A program made the translations under genes and the position numbers. Positions 22,558 to 34,740 of a stretch of 64,000 bases of DNA are shown here, in pieces. Every line of letters starts with the position of its first letter. The first letter of the stretch is position 1. The notes beneath the pieces are model-generated. The model did no database searches. It was not told the DNA's origin and saw only the letters and a program-made list of their open reading frames with translations. Origin of the DNA: Amborella trichopoda (taxonomy: Eukaryota; Streptophyta; Magnoliopsida; Amborellales; Amborellaceae); assembly GCF_000471905.2 (NCBI RefSeq), contig NW_006498549.1, forward strand, positions 3,940,762-4,004,761, written 5' to 3'.

Positions 22558-23097
22558 GGTTGCCTCTTTAGGATAAAGAAGAGAGTTACACGTACAGGAA
22601 AAGTGCTGCCTCTTCCTGAGCCTGTTTTGTGATGGAAAGAAAGAAGAGAAGCCTCTTAGAGAGATAAGAGCCTAAAAGAGGGAAAGCTAATAGGGCAGAA
22701 AGATCCTCTCTTAGGGACAGAAGAACCAAAAAAAAAAAGTTCAAGTGCAGGGATATCTAAATCATCTGAGAGAGAGAAGAACCTTAAAGAAGGAAAACTT
22801 AGAGAGAGAAAATCCTTTGGAGGAAATTGGGAAGCCAAAGAGAGCATGGCTCTTGGAAGAAAATTTCAGCTATTATTTTTATCAGTGGGTTTGATTTCTT
22901 TCTAATGTGGACGTAGCCTGAAAAGGTGAAGCACGTAAATCTCAGTGTTAATAAATTATTATTTATTGCTTGTTATTTTTCCACTCACACACCAACACAC
23001 ACATACAAACATACACATTTTGGTGTATTTTGTGCTATAATTGGGTTCCACTGGGCACATTTGTAATTTGAGAGGCCTCGATCGAGGGAGCCTAACA
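22558..23097 (+). repeat. 5' LTR of Copia A1
   Basis: It begins TGCCTC and ends GCCTAACA. The centre is rich in AGAGAGAA-type sequence. The start is judged from where similarity to copy A0 begins, so it is approximate. Confidence 0.6.
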
Positions 23098-23100
23098 ATT

Positions 23101-23112
23101 TGGTGTTAGAGC
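23101..23112 (+). other. Primer-binding site of Copia A1
   Basis: TGGTGTTAGAGC, two mismatches from the usual TGGTATCAGAGC. Confidence 0.6.
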
Positions 23113-23639
23113 GTGTTTTCCCCTTGACTTTGATACACTGCCGTCGGTCATCCCTATAACAGTTTGTTGGTGTAGCGAGGCTAGTGGTCATAGGAGAAGC
23201 AATGAAGAACCCTCCTTATAGGCTGGATCTTGCTTGACCACCCAACTAAGTGTTTTGGGATATGTCGTCCGTTAGAGATTGTTAGTGAGTATTCAGTATG
23301 CAAAGAAAGTGTTGATCGTTGGATAATTGGTCACCACCATGACCAATAGTGAACCATTTTGACTATTGGTGACTCATCTTTATTGACAGTGACATCTTGA
23401 CAGCCAGTGGGGGCTTGACTACTGATGAGTTGACAGCCAATGGAAGCTTGTCCTTCAACAAGTTGACAACCGGTAGGTGCCTGACCGCCGATGAGACTTT
23501 GACAACTAGTAAAACCTTGACCGCCGATGAAACTTTGATCGATAATGGGAGCTTGAATGATGGTGAATCTCCCTAAGCAACGGTGAAAAAAGAGAGGAGT
23601 GTGTAAGAATGGTGTGTGTGGATTAAAGATGGATTCTAA

Positions 23640-25200
23640 GACCAGGAGTAGGATGATATTGCTAAATAGGTGTACTTGGATCATTTGGAAGTTGAAGATG
23701 GAAGATCTCATGTATTGTAGGGACTTGAACACTCCCATTGACGGGGTAGAACACAACCCGAAGGTATGACCAATAATGAGCGGAAGAGACTAGACCGAAA
23801 GGCTCTCAGAACTATCAAAAAATATTTGGATGAAAATGTCTTCTACCATGTATCGACAGAGACATCTGCAAAGTCATTGTGGGATATGTTACATGACTTA
23901 TATGAGAGAAAGACCACAAAAAACAAGGTGTTCTTGATCTGAAAATTGGTGAGCATGAAGTTTAGGGACAGGGGATTCGTTGCAAAGTATGTAAATAAGG
24001 TACATAGCATTACTAACTAACTCACAATGTTGAAGTTGTCCTTTAAAGATCAACTACAAGCTCTATTGCTGCTCAATTCACTACCTAACAGTTGGGAGAC
24101 TATGGTAGTCTCTGTAAGAAACTCACCACTTGATGGGATAATGACCATAAGTTAAGTCACTAGCAGCCTGCTAAATGAGGAGACGAGAAAAAAACTCCTC
24201 CGACTCATCCAACTTGCTAGCTCTTATTGTAAATCGAGGAAAGTTCAGAAATAGTGACTAAAACCAATGTAATAGACCAAAGCATAAAGATAGATCAAAG
24301 TTGAGGAAGGGCATCACATGTTCTCATTGTGACAAGAATAGGCACATCAATAACGAGTTTCAAAAGCACAAGAAAGGTCCAAATGTGGACCATGCTAAGA
24401 ATGATGGTAGGAAACCCACTGCAGTGACCAAAAATTTTGGTGAGGTCGAAAACTTTGGCGATGGGTGCAACAATATTGCATCACGAACGTGCAACTCTGC
24501 TTGAGTTATAATTACTGAAGCATCAGTTCATGTTATCTTACATAGACACTCATTTACTTCTTACAGGCAGGAGACTTTGGCTGTGTAAAGATGGAGAACA
24601 ACAGTTCCTTAAAGATTGTGGGTAAATGTGATGTACACATCAAGGTTGACATTAGGATGAAACTAGCGTTAAAGAACATTAGACACGTACTAGATATGTT
24701 ACTAAACCTCATCTCAAGAGGATGTTTACATGATGAAGGGTACCACACAATGTTCGGTAAAGGACAATGGTAGCAGGCGAAGGCATATCTTGTCGTTGCA
24801 AAGGACAAGAAGTGTTGTTCACTCTACAGAAACCATGTAAAATTCTCCAATGGGGCACCATAATCCTCATTGGACATGTAGCACATGTGACTAGGACAAT
24901 TGAGTGAAAAAGGAATGCAAATCTTAGTAAAGTAGCACATCATTTTTAGCATCAAGAATACATCATTGACCCCATGTGACTATTGTTTACTATGTAAACA
25001 ACATAAAGTCTCATTCTCTAGTAAGAGCTGGAAAGATACAAATTCCTAGATCTAGTGTATCCAGACATGTGTGGTCTCGTAGATGTGAAGTAGCTTGGTG
25101 GCACATCATACTTCGACACCTTCATCTGATGCTTCAACAATGGTGTGGGAGCACCTAATGAAATCAAAATATCAGGTAATATCTTTCATAATTTCCATGC
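23640..25200 (+). pseudogene. Copia A1 gag-protease-integrase remnant
   Basis: Gag fragments in shifting frames include WKLKMEDLMYCRDL (about 23685) and NSWETMVVS-like sequence (about 24090). A zinc knuckle follows at about 24313 (CSHCDKNRHINNEF, where the last Cys is replaced). The protease segment (24550-24830) includes LKIVGKCDVHIK and IRHVLDMLLNLIS. The pre-integrase and integrase start lie at about 24880-25200. Stops are frequent in every frame and no product is expected. Confidence 0.75.
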
Positions 25201-25214
25201 TAAGGTGGAAATCT

Positions 25215-26500
25215 ATCGCAGACTACTGTAGATGCCGAGAGCTTTCGAACGGTCCAGTAATCACTTGAATCGGATATATAGAGCAAACACTAGAAGCTTA
25301 GAAGGAAAAAAACGAAAATTGTCTTCGCCGTGGCTGCACGCCACGAGGCGTGTCAGGCTGCACGAGGCGAACCACCTTGAGCATGATGTGCATGGCGCAT
25401 GTGACATAGAATGTGCCGGTCTGTGTGAGGGGCGACTCGATGGGCCTGGGGTAGTGGGCAGCTGACCAGAAATTTCCAAATAGGTAAAAACATTTCGAAT
25501 ATTCCAAAAACATAAAAAATTCTGAGACTTTTTGACTGAGTCTGGACCCTTGGATCGAATCGATCTACTTTCAACCATGACCTTACTTCAACCTATACGT
25601 GCCCCATCCAAAAATCCCAATAAATCATAAGGAAAATCGAGAAAACAAGAAAAAGCATATGAAAATAGCCAAAAATATCCAGAAAACCAAAAATTAGGAA
25701 ATTCCCAAAAAATAGTAGATAAATTTCGATGAATCCCAAAAAATAGGATAAACCCTTGGAAAAATCCTATAAAATTAGGAAGAATCGGGACAATTCCCAA
25801 AGACAATAGAAAAACTTAAAATTCGGATTAGAAAATAGGATACCCCAAATCCCTTAGAAAATTACGGAAAACCATCTCCCAATTTTAAGTAAATTTCAGG
25901 CCAACACAAAGATTTATTCTACTAAAAAGTCATCTTTGAACACTATTTAGAGATACACCTTACTTTGATTGTTGAAGGCCTCAACCTTAGACAAACCCCA
26001 CCCATTTAAGAATAGGGACTGGTAGAAGCATTGTTCGTCAATTTGCCATGCCACAGAAAAATAAAAACAAAAAAAATCTTAACATAGCCAAAAATCCCTA
26101 TAAAACCAAAAAATAGGAAATTCCAATAAATTCGTAGATAAATCCCAATGAATCCTAGAAAATAGGATAAACCTTTAGAAAAGTCCTATAAAATTTGAAA
26201 AATTGGAAAATTCCCCAAAGACCATAGAAAAACCCCAAATTCAGATTAGAAAGTAGGAGACCCCAAATCCCTTAGAAAATTAGGGAAAACCATATCTCAA
26301 CTTAAGTATCTTTCAGGCCAACGCAAAGATTTATTCTACTGAAAAGTCATGTTTAGACACTATTTAGAGGTACACCGTAAATTGATTGTTTAGGACCTCA
26401 ACCTTAGACAAACCACACTCTTTTAAGAATAGGGACTGGTAGAAGCATTGTTCGTCAATTTCCAATTCCATAGAAAAAAAACAATACATTCGAGGACGAA
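25215..26500 (+). repeat. Repeat B, copy B1, with internal tandem duplication
   Basis: It starts inside repeat B (CTGTAGATGCCGAGAGC) and runs to the end of the unit. A segment of about 410 bp is present twice in tandem (about 25665-26075 and 26090-26490). Both halves contain AGGAAATTCC, CCCCAAATCCCTTAGAAAAT and GGGACTGGTAGAAGCATTGT. Confidence 0.65.
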
Positions 26501-27427
26501 AATTTATATAGTCTATTTTAAGATACATCTTCCAAGCATTCAAAATAGTGAAGATGCATCTTGCTGGCCTCTGCCAGTTGTTAATGTACGAGATACCAAT
26601 TTTATGATACACATTTTCCCAAGAATCCCATTTCCAGGGAACCAAATGGGGCTTAAAGAATTGATAGTAGGGACTAATATAATTAAAACAGGGAAAATTG
26701 TTTCATGCAGGCTGGACTACATTTCTATAATATGCGGTCCAAAGGTATAAAGCATTCATCTTAAAGATGGATGCAAATAGGTGGTCTATTTAAAAACAAT
26801 TGTAACTAACGGTCCAAATGTTTTTTTTACATAATTATTATTTCTAGTGTTCATTTATTTTTGTTTTCATATTAATGATCTCCATGTTAAAGATTATATA
26901 TCTCTAAAATTAGGATCAAATTATATTTAAAAAATATATTTATTTCCACGCCTGCATTTCTACAATATGAGGGGTGGCCGCATAGAAATTATCTCCTTAA
27001 GATAGAGTTTGCCTTTTACTAATATGAATTCAAATAAGTACCAGTCAAACAGAAAATACAACAGAAAATTAGGAATCATGAAAATCACAATAATGTTTTA
27101 TGAAAAATTGTTTCATGCGGGCTGGACTCTACAAGATCCGGTCCCAAGGTATAAAGCATCCATCTTCAAGATGAATGGAAATAGGTGGTCCATCTAAAAA
27201 AAATAGAAACTACCTGTCCAAATGTTCTCTTCATAAAATCACTATTTTTATTTTCTAAAGTTTATTTATTTATTTATATTCATGATCTCCATGTTTGAGA
27301 TTTCATGTCCTTAAAAATTGGGTTCGAAAATCCATAGATTTTTATGAGTGGACCGGGACCAAGTTTTATTATATGTAGTTATGATATAAACCATAAAATT
27401 TATTGTGTAGTAACTCACTCATCGAAC
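26501..27427 (+). other. Region C upstream of kiwellin copy 2, left part
   Basis: Non-coding unit sequence. A segment of about 130 bp containing GTTTCATGCRGGCTGGACT and AAGGTATAAAGCAT occurs twice (26700-26830 and 27105-27235). The same pair occurs at 60255-60370 and 60650-60760, so this duplication predates the array. Copia-D interrupts the region at 27428. Confidence 0.6.
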
Positions 27428-27911
27428 TGTTGAGGATTGATGTCCTGTATTCTGATGAAATAGATCTGCCAAGGTGGAGTAAAAAAGACGACTTCGGAGG
27501 GCCGTTAAAAGCCGAAAGGGCTGAAGGCCCGTAGGGTTTGAGGCCCGGGATTCGATATATCTAGGGCTTAATAGATATCCGTACATGGGATTCAATATTT
27601 TTGGGACTTAATATATATCCGTACAAGGGTATTTCGATAATTTGTGCCATCTATCTGAGACTCGATATATATTGTTAGGATTGGGGATTCATCAAGGGTT
27701 AAGGGAAAACGTAGATTGCTTTGTAATCAGCGAGGCGTGAGAAAGAGAGCTTTTGTAACCCTATTCTCCATTGCCAGTAAAGAAGTTCTCATCTCCCGTG
27801 GATGTAGGCACGTTGTCAAACCACGTATATCATTGTGTTGTGGTTGGTTGTCTCTTTCTTTTGAGCTTCTTTCTTCTTTCTAGCTTTCGTGGATGGATTT
27901 TCGTTTCTACA
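27428..27911 (+). repeat. 5' LTR of Copia-D
   Basis: 484 bp, from TGTTGAGGAT to TTTCTACA. It is about 47 bp longer than the 3' LTR because a segment of the type ATTCRATATATTTRGGGCTT is duplicated in tandem. Confidence 0.9.
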
Positions 27912-27914
27912 AAT

Positions 27915-27926
27915 TGGTATAAGAGC
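27915..27926 (+). other. Primer-binding site of Copia-D
   Basis: TGGTATAAGAGC, one mismatch from the initiator-methionine tRNA complement. Confidence 0.8.
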
Positions 27927-27964
27927 CTACAAGATTATTCTGCATTTTGGGCTTTGCTACCACG

Positions 27965-28633
27965 ATGACACAAAATGAGTCAAGCGTCAAGTATGACATT
28001 GAGAGGCTCAATGGAAAGAATAATTTCACCCTTTGGGGACGAAGGATGAAGGATCTTCTGATACAACAAGGTCTGACTAAGGCTTTACTAGGGAAATCGA
28101 AAAAACCAGCAAAGATGGACGATGAAGAGTGGGAAGAGATGGAGGAAAAGGCGGTAAGTGTTATTCGTCTGAATCTCTCAGATGACACTTTGCGTTATAT
28201 GATGGAACTTGAAACTGCTCCGGAGGTTTGGAAAGAACTAGAGAGTATCTACAAGGCGAAATCTCTGATGAACAAGTTGTTCTTGAAGAAGAAGTTGTAT
28301 TCTCTTCAGATGGAAGAAGGCATAGATCAGCTTGAACATCACAGCGAGTTCAACCAAATCATAAGCCAGTTACCAAGCCTTGAGGTCGAAATCGAGGATA
28401 AAGACAAGGCCCTACTTCTATTGGCTTCCCTTCCAGGATCATACGATCACTTGGTTATGACTCTGCTATACGGGAAGGAGACTCTTGAGACGAACGAAGT
28501 CACTGCTACTCTTATGTCAAACAAGACAAGGAAGAAGAGCAGGTCAAAATCGAAGGGAAAGGGCAAGATCAAATCAAAGGAAGTCTGGAAACAGAAGTCG
28601 GTTGCCATTACTGCAAAAAGGAAGGTCATATGA
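27965..28633 (+). pseudogene. Copia-D gag (open but frame-broken at its end)
   Basis: An open frame of 222 codons starts at the ATG at 27965, just inside the primer-binding site. It has the UBN2-type copia gag layout: YDIERLNGKNNFTLWGRRM, then WEEMEEKAVSVIRLNLSD, LYSLQMEEGI and a basic C-terminal region. The zinc knuckle (28603-28644) lies in another frame, so a frameshift precedes it. It reads CHYCKKEGHMKRDY, with the final metal-binding Cys replaced by Tyr. The gag domain is intact as a protein but could not join pol. Confidence 0.8.
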
Positions 28634-28759
28634 AGAGAGACTATAAAGAAAGGAGGATATAAAGAGGATAGAAACGGGAAAAACATCTGATGAAGCTAGC
28701 GTGACCGATAGCTCTGACAGAGATGAGGGTGATCTTCTCTCTAGATCTTCACGTAATAA

Positions 28760-30400
28760 TCAATTTACTGCTTCTTGGATTTTGGATTCTGGATGTTCTT
28801 TTCATATGTGTCCAGATAAAAACTGGTTCGAAACCTACAAATCATAAAGTTGGGGTCTATTCTAATGGAGAACGATGCGGTATATAAGACCATTGGAATA
28901 TGAACTATCATAATCAAGATGTTTGATGGGATAGTACAAACCTTATCAGAAGTGAGGCATGTCCCGCAATTAAAGAAAAACTTAATATCTCTAGGGGCTC
29001 TTGATTTGAATGGTTGCAAGTATACAACAACAGGTGGAGTCCTAAAAGTTTGTAAGGCATCAATGGTTGTGATGAAAAGTCTGATGACTGGGAACCTATA
29101 CAGGTTGATAAGAAATACAGTTATAGGTGGAGCTTTTGTAACCACAGATGTTGAGTCCAGCACAGATGACACAAATATGTGGCCTATGGGTTTAGGGCAT
29201 ATGAGTAAACGAGGTATGATGGAACTTCATAAAAGGAAATTACTGAAGGGTGTCAGAGTCTGTAAACTGGATTTTTGTAAGTACTGTGTTTTCGGTAAAC
29301 AGTGCAAGATTAGATTCAGAATTGCAGTCCATATGAGCAAGGATATACTAGACTATGTAAACATTGATGTCTGGTAGACTTCACCAATCAAATACAAGGG
29401 TGGGGCAGAATACTTCATTACCTTCATTGACGATTAATCAAGAAAGGTTTGGGTCTACTTCATGAAACATAAAAGTGAAGCATTCACAAAATTTAAGTAA
29501 TAGAAAGCAGAGGTAGAAAGGAAGGTAGGAAAGAAATTGAAATGCTTGTGATCAGATTTTGGAGGGGAGTATAAGTCTAGAGAATTTCAAGAATTCTGTA
29601 AAAAAGAGGGGATTGTACGTCACTTTACCACACAAGAAACTCCTCAGCAAAATGGTGTGGTTGAGAGGATGAACATGACTCTTCTAGAAAGAGCTCGCAG
29701 TATGAGATTGAATGCAGATTTGAAGAAAAGCTGCTAGGCAGAAACAGTTAACATGGCCTGTTTCATCGTTAACAGGTCACCATCTACAACGATTGATTGC
29801 AAAATTCTAGAGGAGATGTGGATTGGAAAGCCGATAGATTACTCTATGCTAAGGATCTTCGAATGTCTAGCCTATGTCTATGTTCAAAGTGGGCAATGTT
29901 CCAAATTAGACTCTAAGTTTAAGCAATGCATCTTTCTCGATTTTGAGAAGGGAGTGAACGATTCAAGCTTTAGGATCCTACTTCATATAAGGTTGTGCTT
30001 AGCAGAGATGTTGTGTTTGATGAATCTCACATGGTGAAGTCAATCAACATGCAAGATGACAAAGTGCAAGTAGATGAAAGTGATGGAGAAAGATTGACAG
30101 TCCAGGTGGAGCTAAAAGAGTCTGAAACACCAGAAGAGGAAGAATCATCCAGTAGTATAAAGGCACAGCAGCAATCACATGGTGAACCCTACAGTAGGGC
30201 AAAAGGTAGAAAGAAGCATGTTCACAAAGCCCTTGTGGTATTGGGGACATGGTAGACTTTGCTCTAACTGTTGGTACTGGGGAAATCGACTCATTCGAAG
30301 ATGCTCTAAGTGATGTACAGAGTGATAAATGGATGACATCAATGGTGAAGGAGATGAAGTCTCTGAAAAAGAACAAGACATGAGAGCTTGTCAAGAGGCC
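28760..30400 (+). pseudogene. Copia-D protease and integrase, broken
   Basis: The protease active site WILDSGCSFHMC lies at about 28776. The pre-integrase region holds LGHMSKRGMMELHK (29190-29235). Integrase pieces follow: FITFIDD at about 29416, then QQNGVVERMN at about 29647, and MACFIVNRSPS at 29753. Stops at 29374, 29436, 29500, 29549 and 29735, and shifts near 28850 and 30000, break the frame. Confidence 0.8.
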
Positions 30401-30413
30401 AAAGGGAAGGAAA

Positions 30414-31688
30414 GTGATTGGGAGCAACTGGATTTTTTGGAAGAAAGAGGCAGCAACAGAAAAAGAATGTGACATATTCAAGGCTAGGCTCATAGCAAAG
30501 GGCTACGCTGAAGAGGAGGGAGGAGTGAACTACAATGAAATATTATCTTCGGTTGTCAAGCACACTTCAATAAGGCTATTACTTTCTTTAATAGCCATGT
30601 TTGATTTAGAGCTAGAACAGTTTGATGAGAAGACATCGTTTCTTCATGGTGATTTGGAGGAACAAATCTTTATGGAGCAACCTGAAGGCTTCAAGATAAA
30701 TGGAAAGGAAGATCAAGTTTGCTTGCTCAAGAGATCGCTTTATAGCCTTAAGCAATCTCTCGGGCAGTGGTACAAGCGCTTCAACTCTTTTATAGTGTGG
30801 ATTGGCTATTCAAGAAGTGAGTATGATTATTGTGTTTATTTTAATTTTCTTGATGATAATTCCCTTATTCTGTTGATGCTTTATGTTGATGACATGTTCA
30901 TCATTGCTAAGAATGCATTTGATATAACCTCTCTCAAGTCTATGTTATGTTCTGAATTTGATATGAAGGATCTGGGGGCTGCTAATAGGATCCTTGATAT
31001 AAAGATTCATAAAGATAGAAGTGCAGGTAAACTTTGGGTAACTCAGAAAAGGTATGTCAGAAAGGTGTTCGAGCATTTCAACATGGAAAAGGCCAAGTCA
31101 GTTAGCAATCCATTGGCGAGTCATTTCAACTTATCTGAACGGTTGTGTCCCACTACGGATGATGAGATAGAGCAGATGTCTCTCGTGCCCTATGATAGCG
31201 CAGTCAGAAGCCTCATGTATGCTATGGTTTGTAGCAGACCGGATTTATCTCATGTTGTCAGTGTTGTTTGTCGATACATAAGTAATCCTGGAAGGGAGCA
31301 TTGTAATTCTATTAAGTGGACTTTCAGATATCTGAGCGGGACGTCAGATCTCGGAATTATGTTCAGTAGGAAGAGAAACTCTACAGAATTGGTGGGATAT
31401 GTTGATTCCGACTACGCTGATGATTTAGACAAGCGAAGATCTACTACAGGGTATGTCTTCACACTAGTAGCTGGACCTATTTCATGGAAGGCGATGCTTC
31501 AACCCATGATTGCCTTATCTACAACAGAGGCAGAGTATATGACAGCAGTTGAGGCTGCAAAGGAGGTGATCTGGTCAACTGGTTTGGCTCGTGAGTTGGC
31601 GGTGGAGCAAGAGGGTACTGTGCTGCGTTGTGATAGTCAGAGTGTCACAAGATTAAGGAGCTTGTGTCAGAAAGAATCATTCATCTGA
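30414..31688 (+). pseudogene. Copia-D reverse transcriptase and RNase H (long open frame)
   Basis: 424 codons without a stop. The reverse transcriptase has FKARLIAKGYAEEEG and LEQFDEKTSFLHGDLEEQIF, where copia elements usually have D-V-K-T-A-F. The catalytic YVDD lies at 30882-30893. RNase H begins near DSDYADDLDKRRSTTGY and contains LSTTEAEYM and the DSQS motif. The frame ends in a frameshift about 150 bases before the 3' LTR. This is the longest surviving coding sequence in the window but it is cut off from integrase. Confidence 0.9.
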
Positions 31689-31840
31689 AGAAAATTCGTA
31701 TGAATGACAACCCTGCAGATATACTTACAAAGACGGTCAGCATGAAGATGTTCAAGCTTTGCTTAGACTTGCTTAATGTCTCTCATTGTTGAGAGTGAGG
31801 GAAGCACCCCATGACAGGTGGGGGTGCAGTCACTTACCTT

Positions 31841-32277
31841 TAGGGATGATTGATGTCTTGTAATTTGAGGATATAGATCTGCCAAGGTGGAGTAAAATAG
31901 ACGACTCTGAAGGGCCGTTAAAAGCCTGAAGGGTCGAAGCCCCGTAGGGCTTGAGATTCGACATATTTGAGACTTAATATATATCCGTACAAGGGTATTT
32001 TGGTAATTTATACCATCTATCTGAGACTCAATATATATTGCTGCGATTGGGGGTTCATCAAGGGTTAAGGGAAAATGCAGATTGCTTTGTAATTAGAGAG
32101 GCGCGAGGAAGAGAGCTTTTGTAACCCTATTCTCCATTGCCAGTAAATATGTTCTCATCTCCCCTGGACGTATGCACAGTGTCGAACCACATATATCATT
32201 GCATTGTGGTTGGTTGTATCTTTCTTTTGTGTTTGTTTCTTCTTTCTAGTGTTCGTGGATTGCTTTTCGTTGCTACA
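31841..32277 (+). repeat. 3' LTR of Copia-D
   Basis: 437 bp ending TTGCTACA. Its first ten bases are eroded, so the start is set by alignment to the 5' LTR. A purine-rich GGTGGGGGTG lies about 20 bases upstream. Confidence 0.85.
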
Positions 32278-32589
32278 CGAACAACCCTAGCTATGTAAGG
32301 ATTCATAAGGGTGTTAAAGAAAACATTGGGAGTATAAAAACAATATTTAAGTTTCACAATTTTCTTTTTAAGATTTTAACATATAAGTAAGCTAGGAATA
32401 AAATTTTGGCATTTTCAATTGTGATGAAGAAACATGCGTACTAACCCAGCCAGGCTAAGGACTACAATTTTGGCATTTTCAATCGTAATGAAACGAAGAA
32501 ACAACAAAACGTGCTTCTTAGGTCACAATGGTTTGCTTCTCTGCTGAGTTGGAGAAAAATAAAAGCCCATGTTGATCCGAAAGGACCAC

Positions 32590-32596
32590 TATAAAT
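32590..32596 (+). promoter_or_regulatory. TATA box of kiwellin copy 2
   Basis: TATAAAT at 94 bases before the start codon, in the same shared block as copy 1. The more distal promoter is displaced by the Copia-D insertion. Confidence 0.55.
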
Positions 32597-32683
32597 GAAC
32601 AAGAAACCCTTTGCCCGTCACACTCAAAACATCTCCTCCTCTCTCCAACAAAAAACACCTACACTTCACTTCATTGAGGAATA

Positions 32684-33241
32684 ATGGAAAACCAAGAGGT
32701 TATCCTCTTCATGTCCTTGTTGCTTCTTCTAAGCTCTGACATGGCTCACTGATTCCGTTTGGAATCCGGTAATCCTAATGGCTACCTCAACGGAAAGTCT
32801 GGAAATTGTAACAGAAAGAATGACTCGGATTATTGCGAGGATGGAAAGATGTATGCTTAGTACCGCTGCTTTCCCCCCATCACTGGCTGCACACGTGCGA
32901 CAATGAGAATAAACAGCTTTGCCAAGGATGGTGATGGAGGTGGTCCTTTAGAGTGCTGCAACCAATACCGTGATGATGATGAGATGGTGGTCGCTCTCTC
33001 CACTGGGTGGTGCAATCATGGGAGTCGATGCCTGAACTACATCAACATTAGTGGCAATGGTACAATTGTGAAGGCAAAGGTCGTGGATGAGTGCTTCATT
33101 GTGCATGGTGTTGACGAGGATCACGATTTCCAACCACCTTGCCCCAACAACATTGTCGACGCCTCTCCAGCAGTTTGGAAGGCATTGAAAATTCGAGAAT
33201 CTGAGATTAGGGACTATGATATCACATGGTCAGATGCTTGA
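32684..33241 (+). pseudogene. Kiwellin pseudogene, copy 2
   Basis: This copy keeps the full 558-base length (186 codons including the stop) with no frameshift, so it shows the ancestral gene layout best: ATG at 32684, a hydrophobic signal peptide, the cysteine-rich kiwellin domain and the end DITWSDA. Two nonsense mutations kill it. CGA became TGA at 32750 just after the signal peptide, and CAG became TAG at 32858. Both are C-to-T changes, as expected from deamination of methylated cytosine. Cysteine changes such as HGVDEDHD for HGCDEDHD add to the decay. The family call rests on [28 protein letters not shown] and [13 protein letters not shown]. Confidence 0.9.
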
Positions 33242-33605
33242 GAACTGATCATGATTGTACTTGTACTTATGGTTGTTGTATAGCTACTCTGTGCTTGTGA
33301 TGGCAATCTTTTTGTGGAATGGAATACAATATTATGTTTATTTTTGCAAAAAAAGATTTAGAGTTTAATCTTATCAATGGATGGCACCAGCTTTTGTTTG
33401 AAAGACTATAGTGGCCCACTAATAATTTCATAAGGTGTGTGTGAGAAGGATATTATGCTCTTGAGGAGTACAATATAAGGTGTTCACGGCCCACCTGAGA
33501 AAGTCTGTCTCATGTAGGAGGGACTTCCCATGTGGGAGGGAATGAGGCTCATGAGTTAAGGTAAAACCATGGTTCTCCATTTGAAACACAATTTGCTTGT
33601 TTAGA
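33242..33605 (+). other. Downstream region of kiwellin copy 2, truncated
   Basis: It matches the start of the region after copies 1 and 3 and then breaks at about 33605 into Copia A integrase sequence. About 2 kb of the unit is therefore deleted here, including the whole 5' half of the next Copia A. Confidence 0.6.
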
Positions 33606-33722
33606 GCCATTTAACCCTTGGCATAATGGTTTAGCACAAAAAAATGAATCTCATCACTATGGAGAAACTTAGGAACATGCTATCCACTTCCAAGTTACTA
33701 ACTTGTATTATGGTGAAGAAGT
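33606..33722 (+). pseudogene. Copia A integrase fragment (copy A2a)
   Basis: About 115 bp around the end of the integrase core (TTGGCATAATGGT, GGAACATGCTATCCA). It ends GTGAAGAAGT, exactly where repeat B begins. The same end point is seen at 44810 and 56651. Confidence 0.7.
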
Positions 33723-34740
33723 TCCAGACGACCCCCTCAAAAATCTATCTAAGGGAATTCCTTGAAACTCTGATTTTGAACCTGAATGACCACAAAAGCC
33801 TTGATAGACCCTAGTACACCTAAACCCAGTTTAATTATCTCAAAGTGTTCTAAACTGATCTCAGAACACTGTAGGTTTCGAGATCTTTCCAACGGTCCAA
33901 GAATCGCATGAATCGGACCTACATGCGAAAGTTACAAGCTTACGAAAACAAATGGGGCAAAAGATGAAAATACCCCTCACTTGGGCCGCCTTGCACGACA
34001 CAGCGTGCGTCGGGCAGGGCCAGGGGCGACCCAATGGGCCTCGGGTGGTGGATAGCTCTCCAAAAAATCCTGAATAGCTAATTTTTTTTTTAATATTCTA
34101 GAAAAACCCAAATTTTGAGACCTTTTGACTAAATTCGGACCCTTGGATCGAATCGATCTAATTTCAACCATGATCCTACTTCAACTTATAAATACGCCAT
34201 CAAAAAATCCAAATAGATAATTGAAAAAATTACCCAAAAAATACCTAGAAATCCAAAAAATAGGAAATTCTCAGAAATTAGTAGATAAATCCTAATGAAT
34301 CCCAAAAAATATGATAAAGTTTTGAAAAATCCTATAAAATTAGAAAAAAAAAAAAAAAAAGATCCCTACAAGCAATAGAAAATCCCAATATTAAGAAAAG
34401 AAAATAGGTAACCCCAAATCCCTTAGAAAATTAGGGAAAACCATTTGCCAACCTTAGGAAAGTTTTTGGCCAACACAGATTTATTCTACTGAAAAGTCAT
34501 ATTTCAATACTATTTAGAAGTATACCATACCTTGATTGTTTAGGGCTTCAACCTTAGGCAAACCGCACCCTTTTAAGAATAGGGACTGGTAGAAGCATTG
34601 TCGGTCAATTTGCAATGCCACTGTAAAGTAACAGTATATTCAAAGATGAAGATTAATATAGACTATTAGTTATTCAAAATTAAAGAATGGGCATGTATAC
34701 CACGAAACTATTCATAATTATTTAGAGGTATAAAGTCAGT
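33723..34740 (+). repeat. Repeat B, copy B2a
   Basis: It starts at the conserved junction after GTGAAGAAGT, with the first bases eroded (TTCCAGACGACCCCC). It carries the full set of B markers and ends after GGGACTGGTAGAAGCATTGT and an AT-rich tail. Confidence 0.65.

Larger units (their letters stand above)
22558..25214 (+). mobile_element. Copia family A, copy A1 (LTR to start of integrase)
   Basis: LTR at 22558-23097, primer-binding site at 23101, leader repeats at 23390-23575, then gag, protease and the beginning of integrase. It breaks off at about 25214 inside integrase, where an internal point of repeat B follows. Reverse transcriptase, RNase H and the 3' LTR are absent. No family A copy in this window has reverse transcriptase. 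Confidence 0.75.
27428..32277 (+). mobile_element. Copia-D: full-length decayed Ty1/copia element
   Basis: 4850 bp. The target duplication CGAAC (27423-27427 and 32278-32282) flanks it, and joining the flanks restores region C sequence (compare 51260 and 60950). LTRs are 27428-27911 and 31841-32277. Gag and reverse transcriptase-RNase H are long open frames, while protease and integrase are broken. It is better preserved than Copia-1. Confidence 0.93.
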
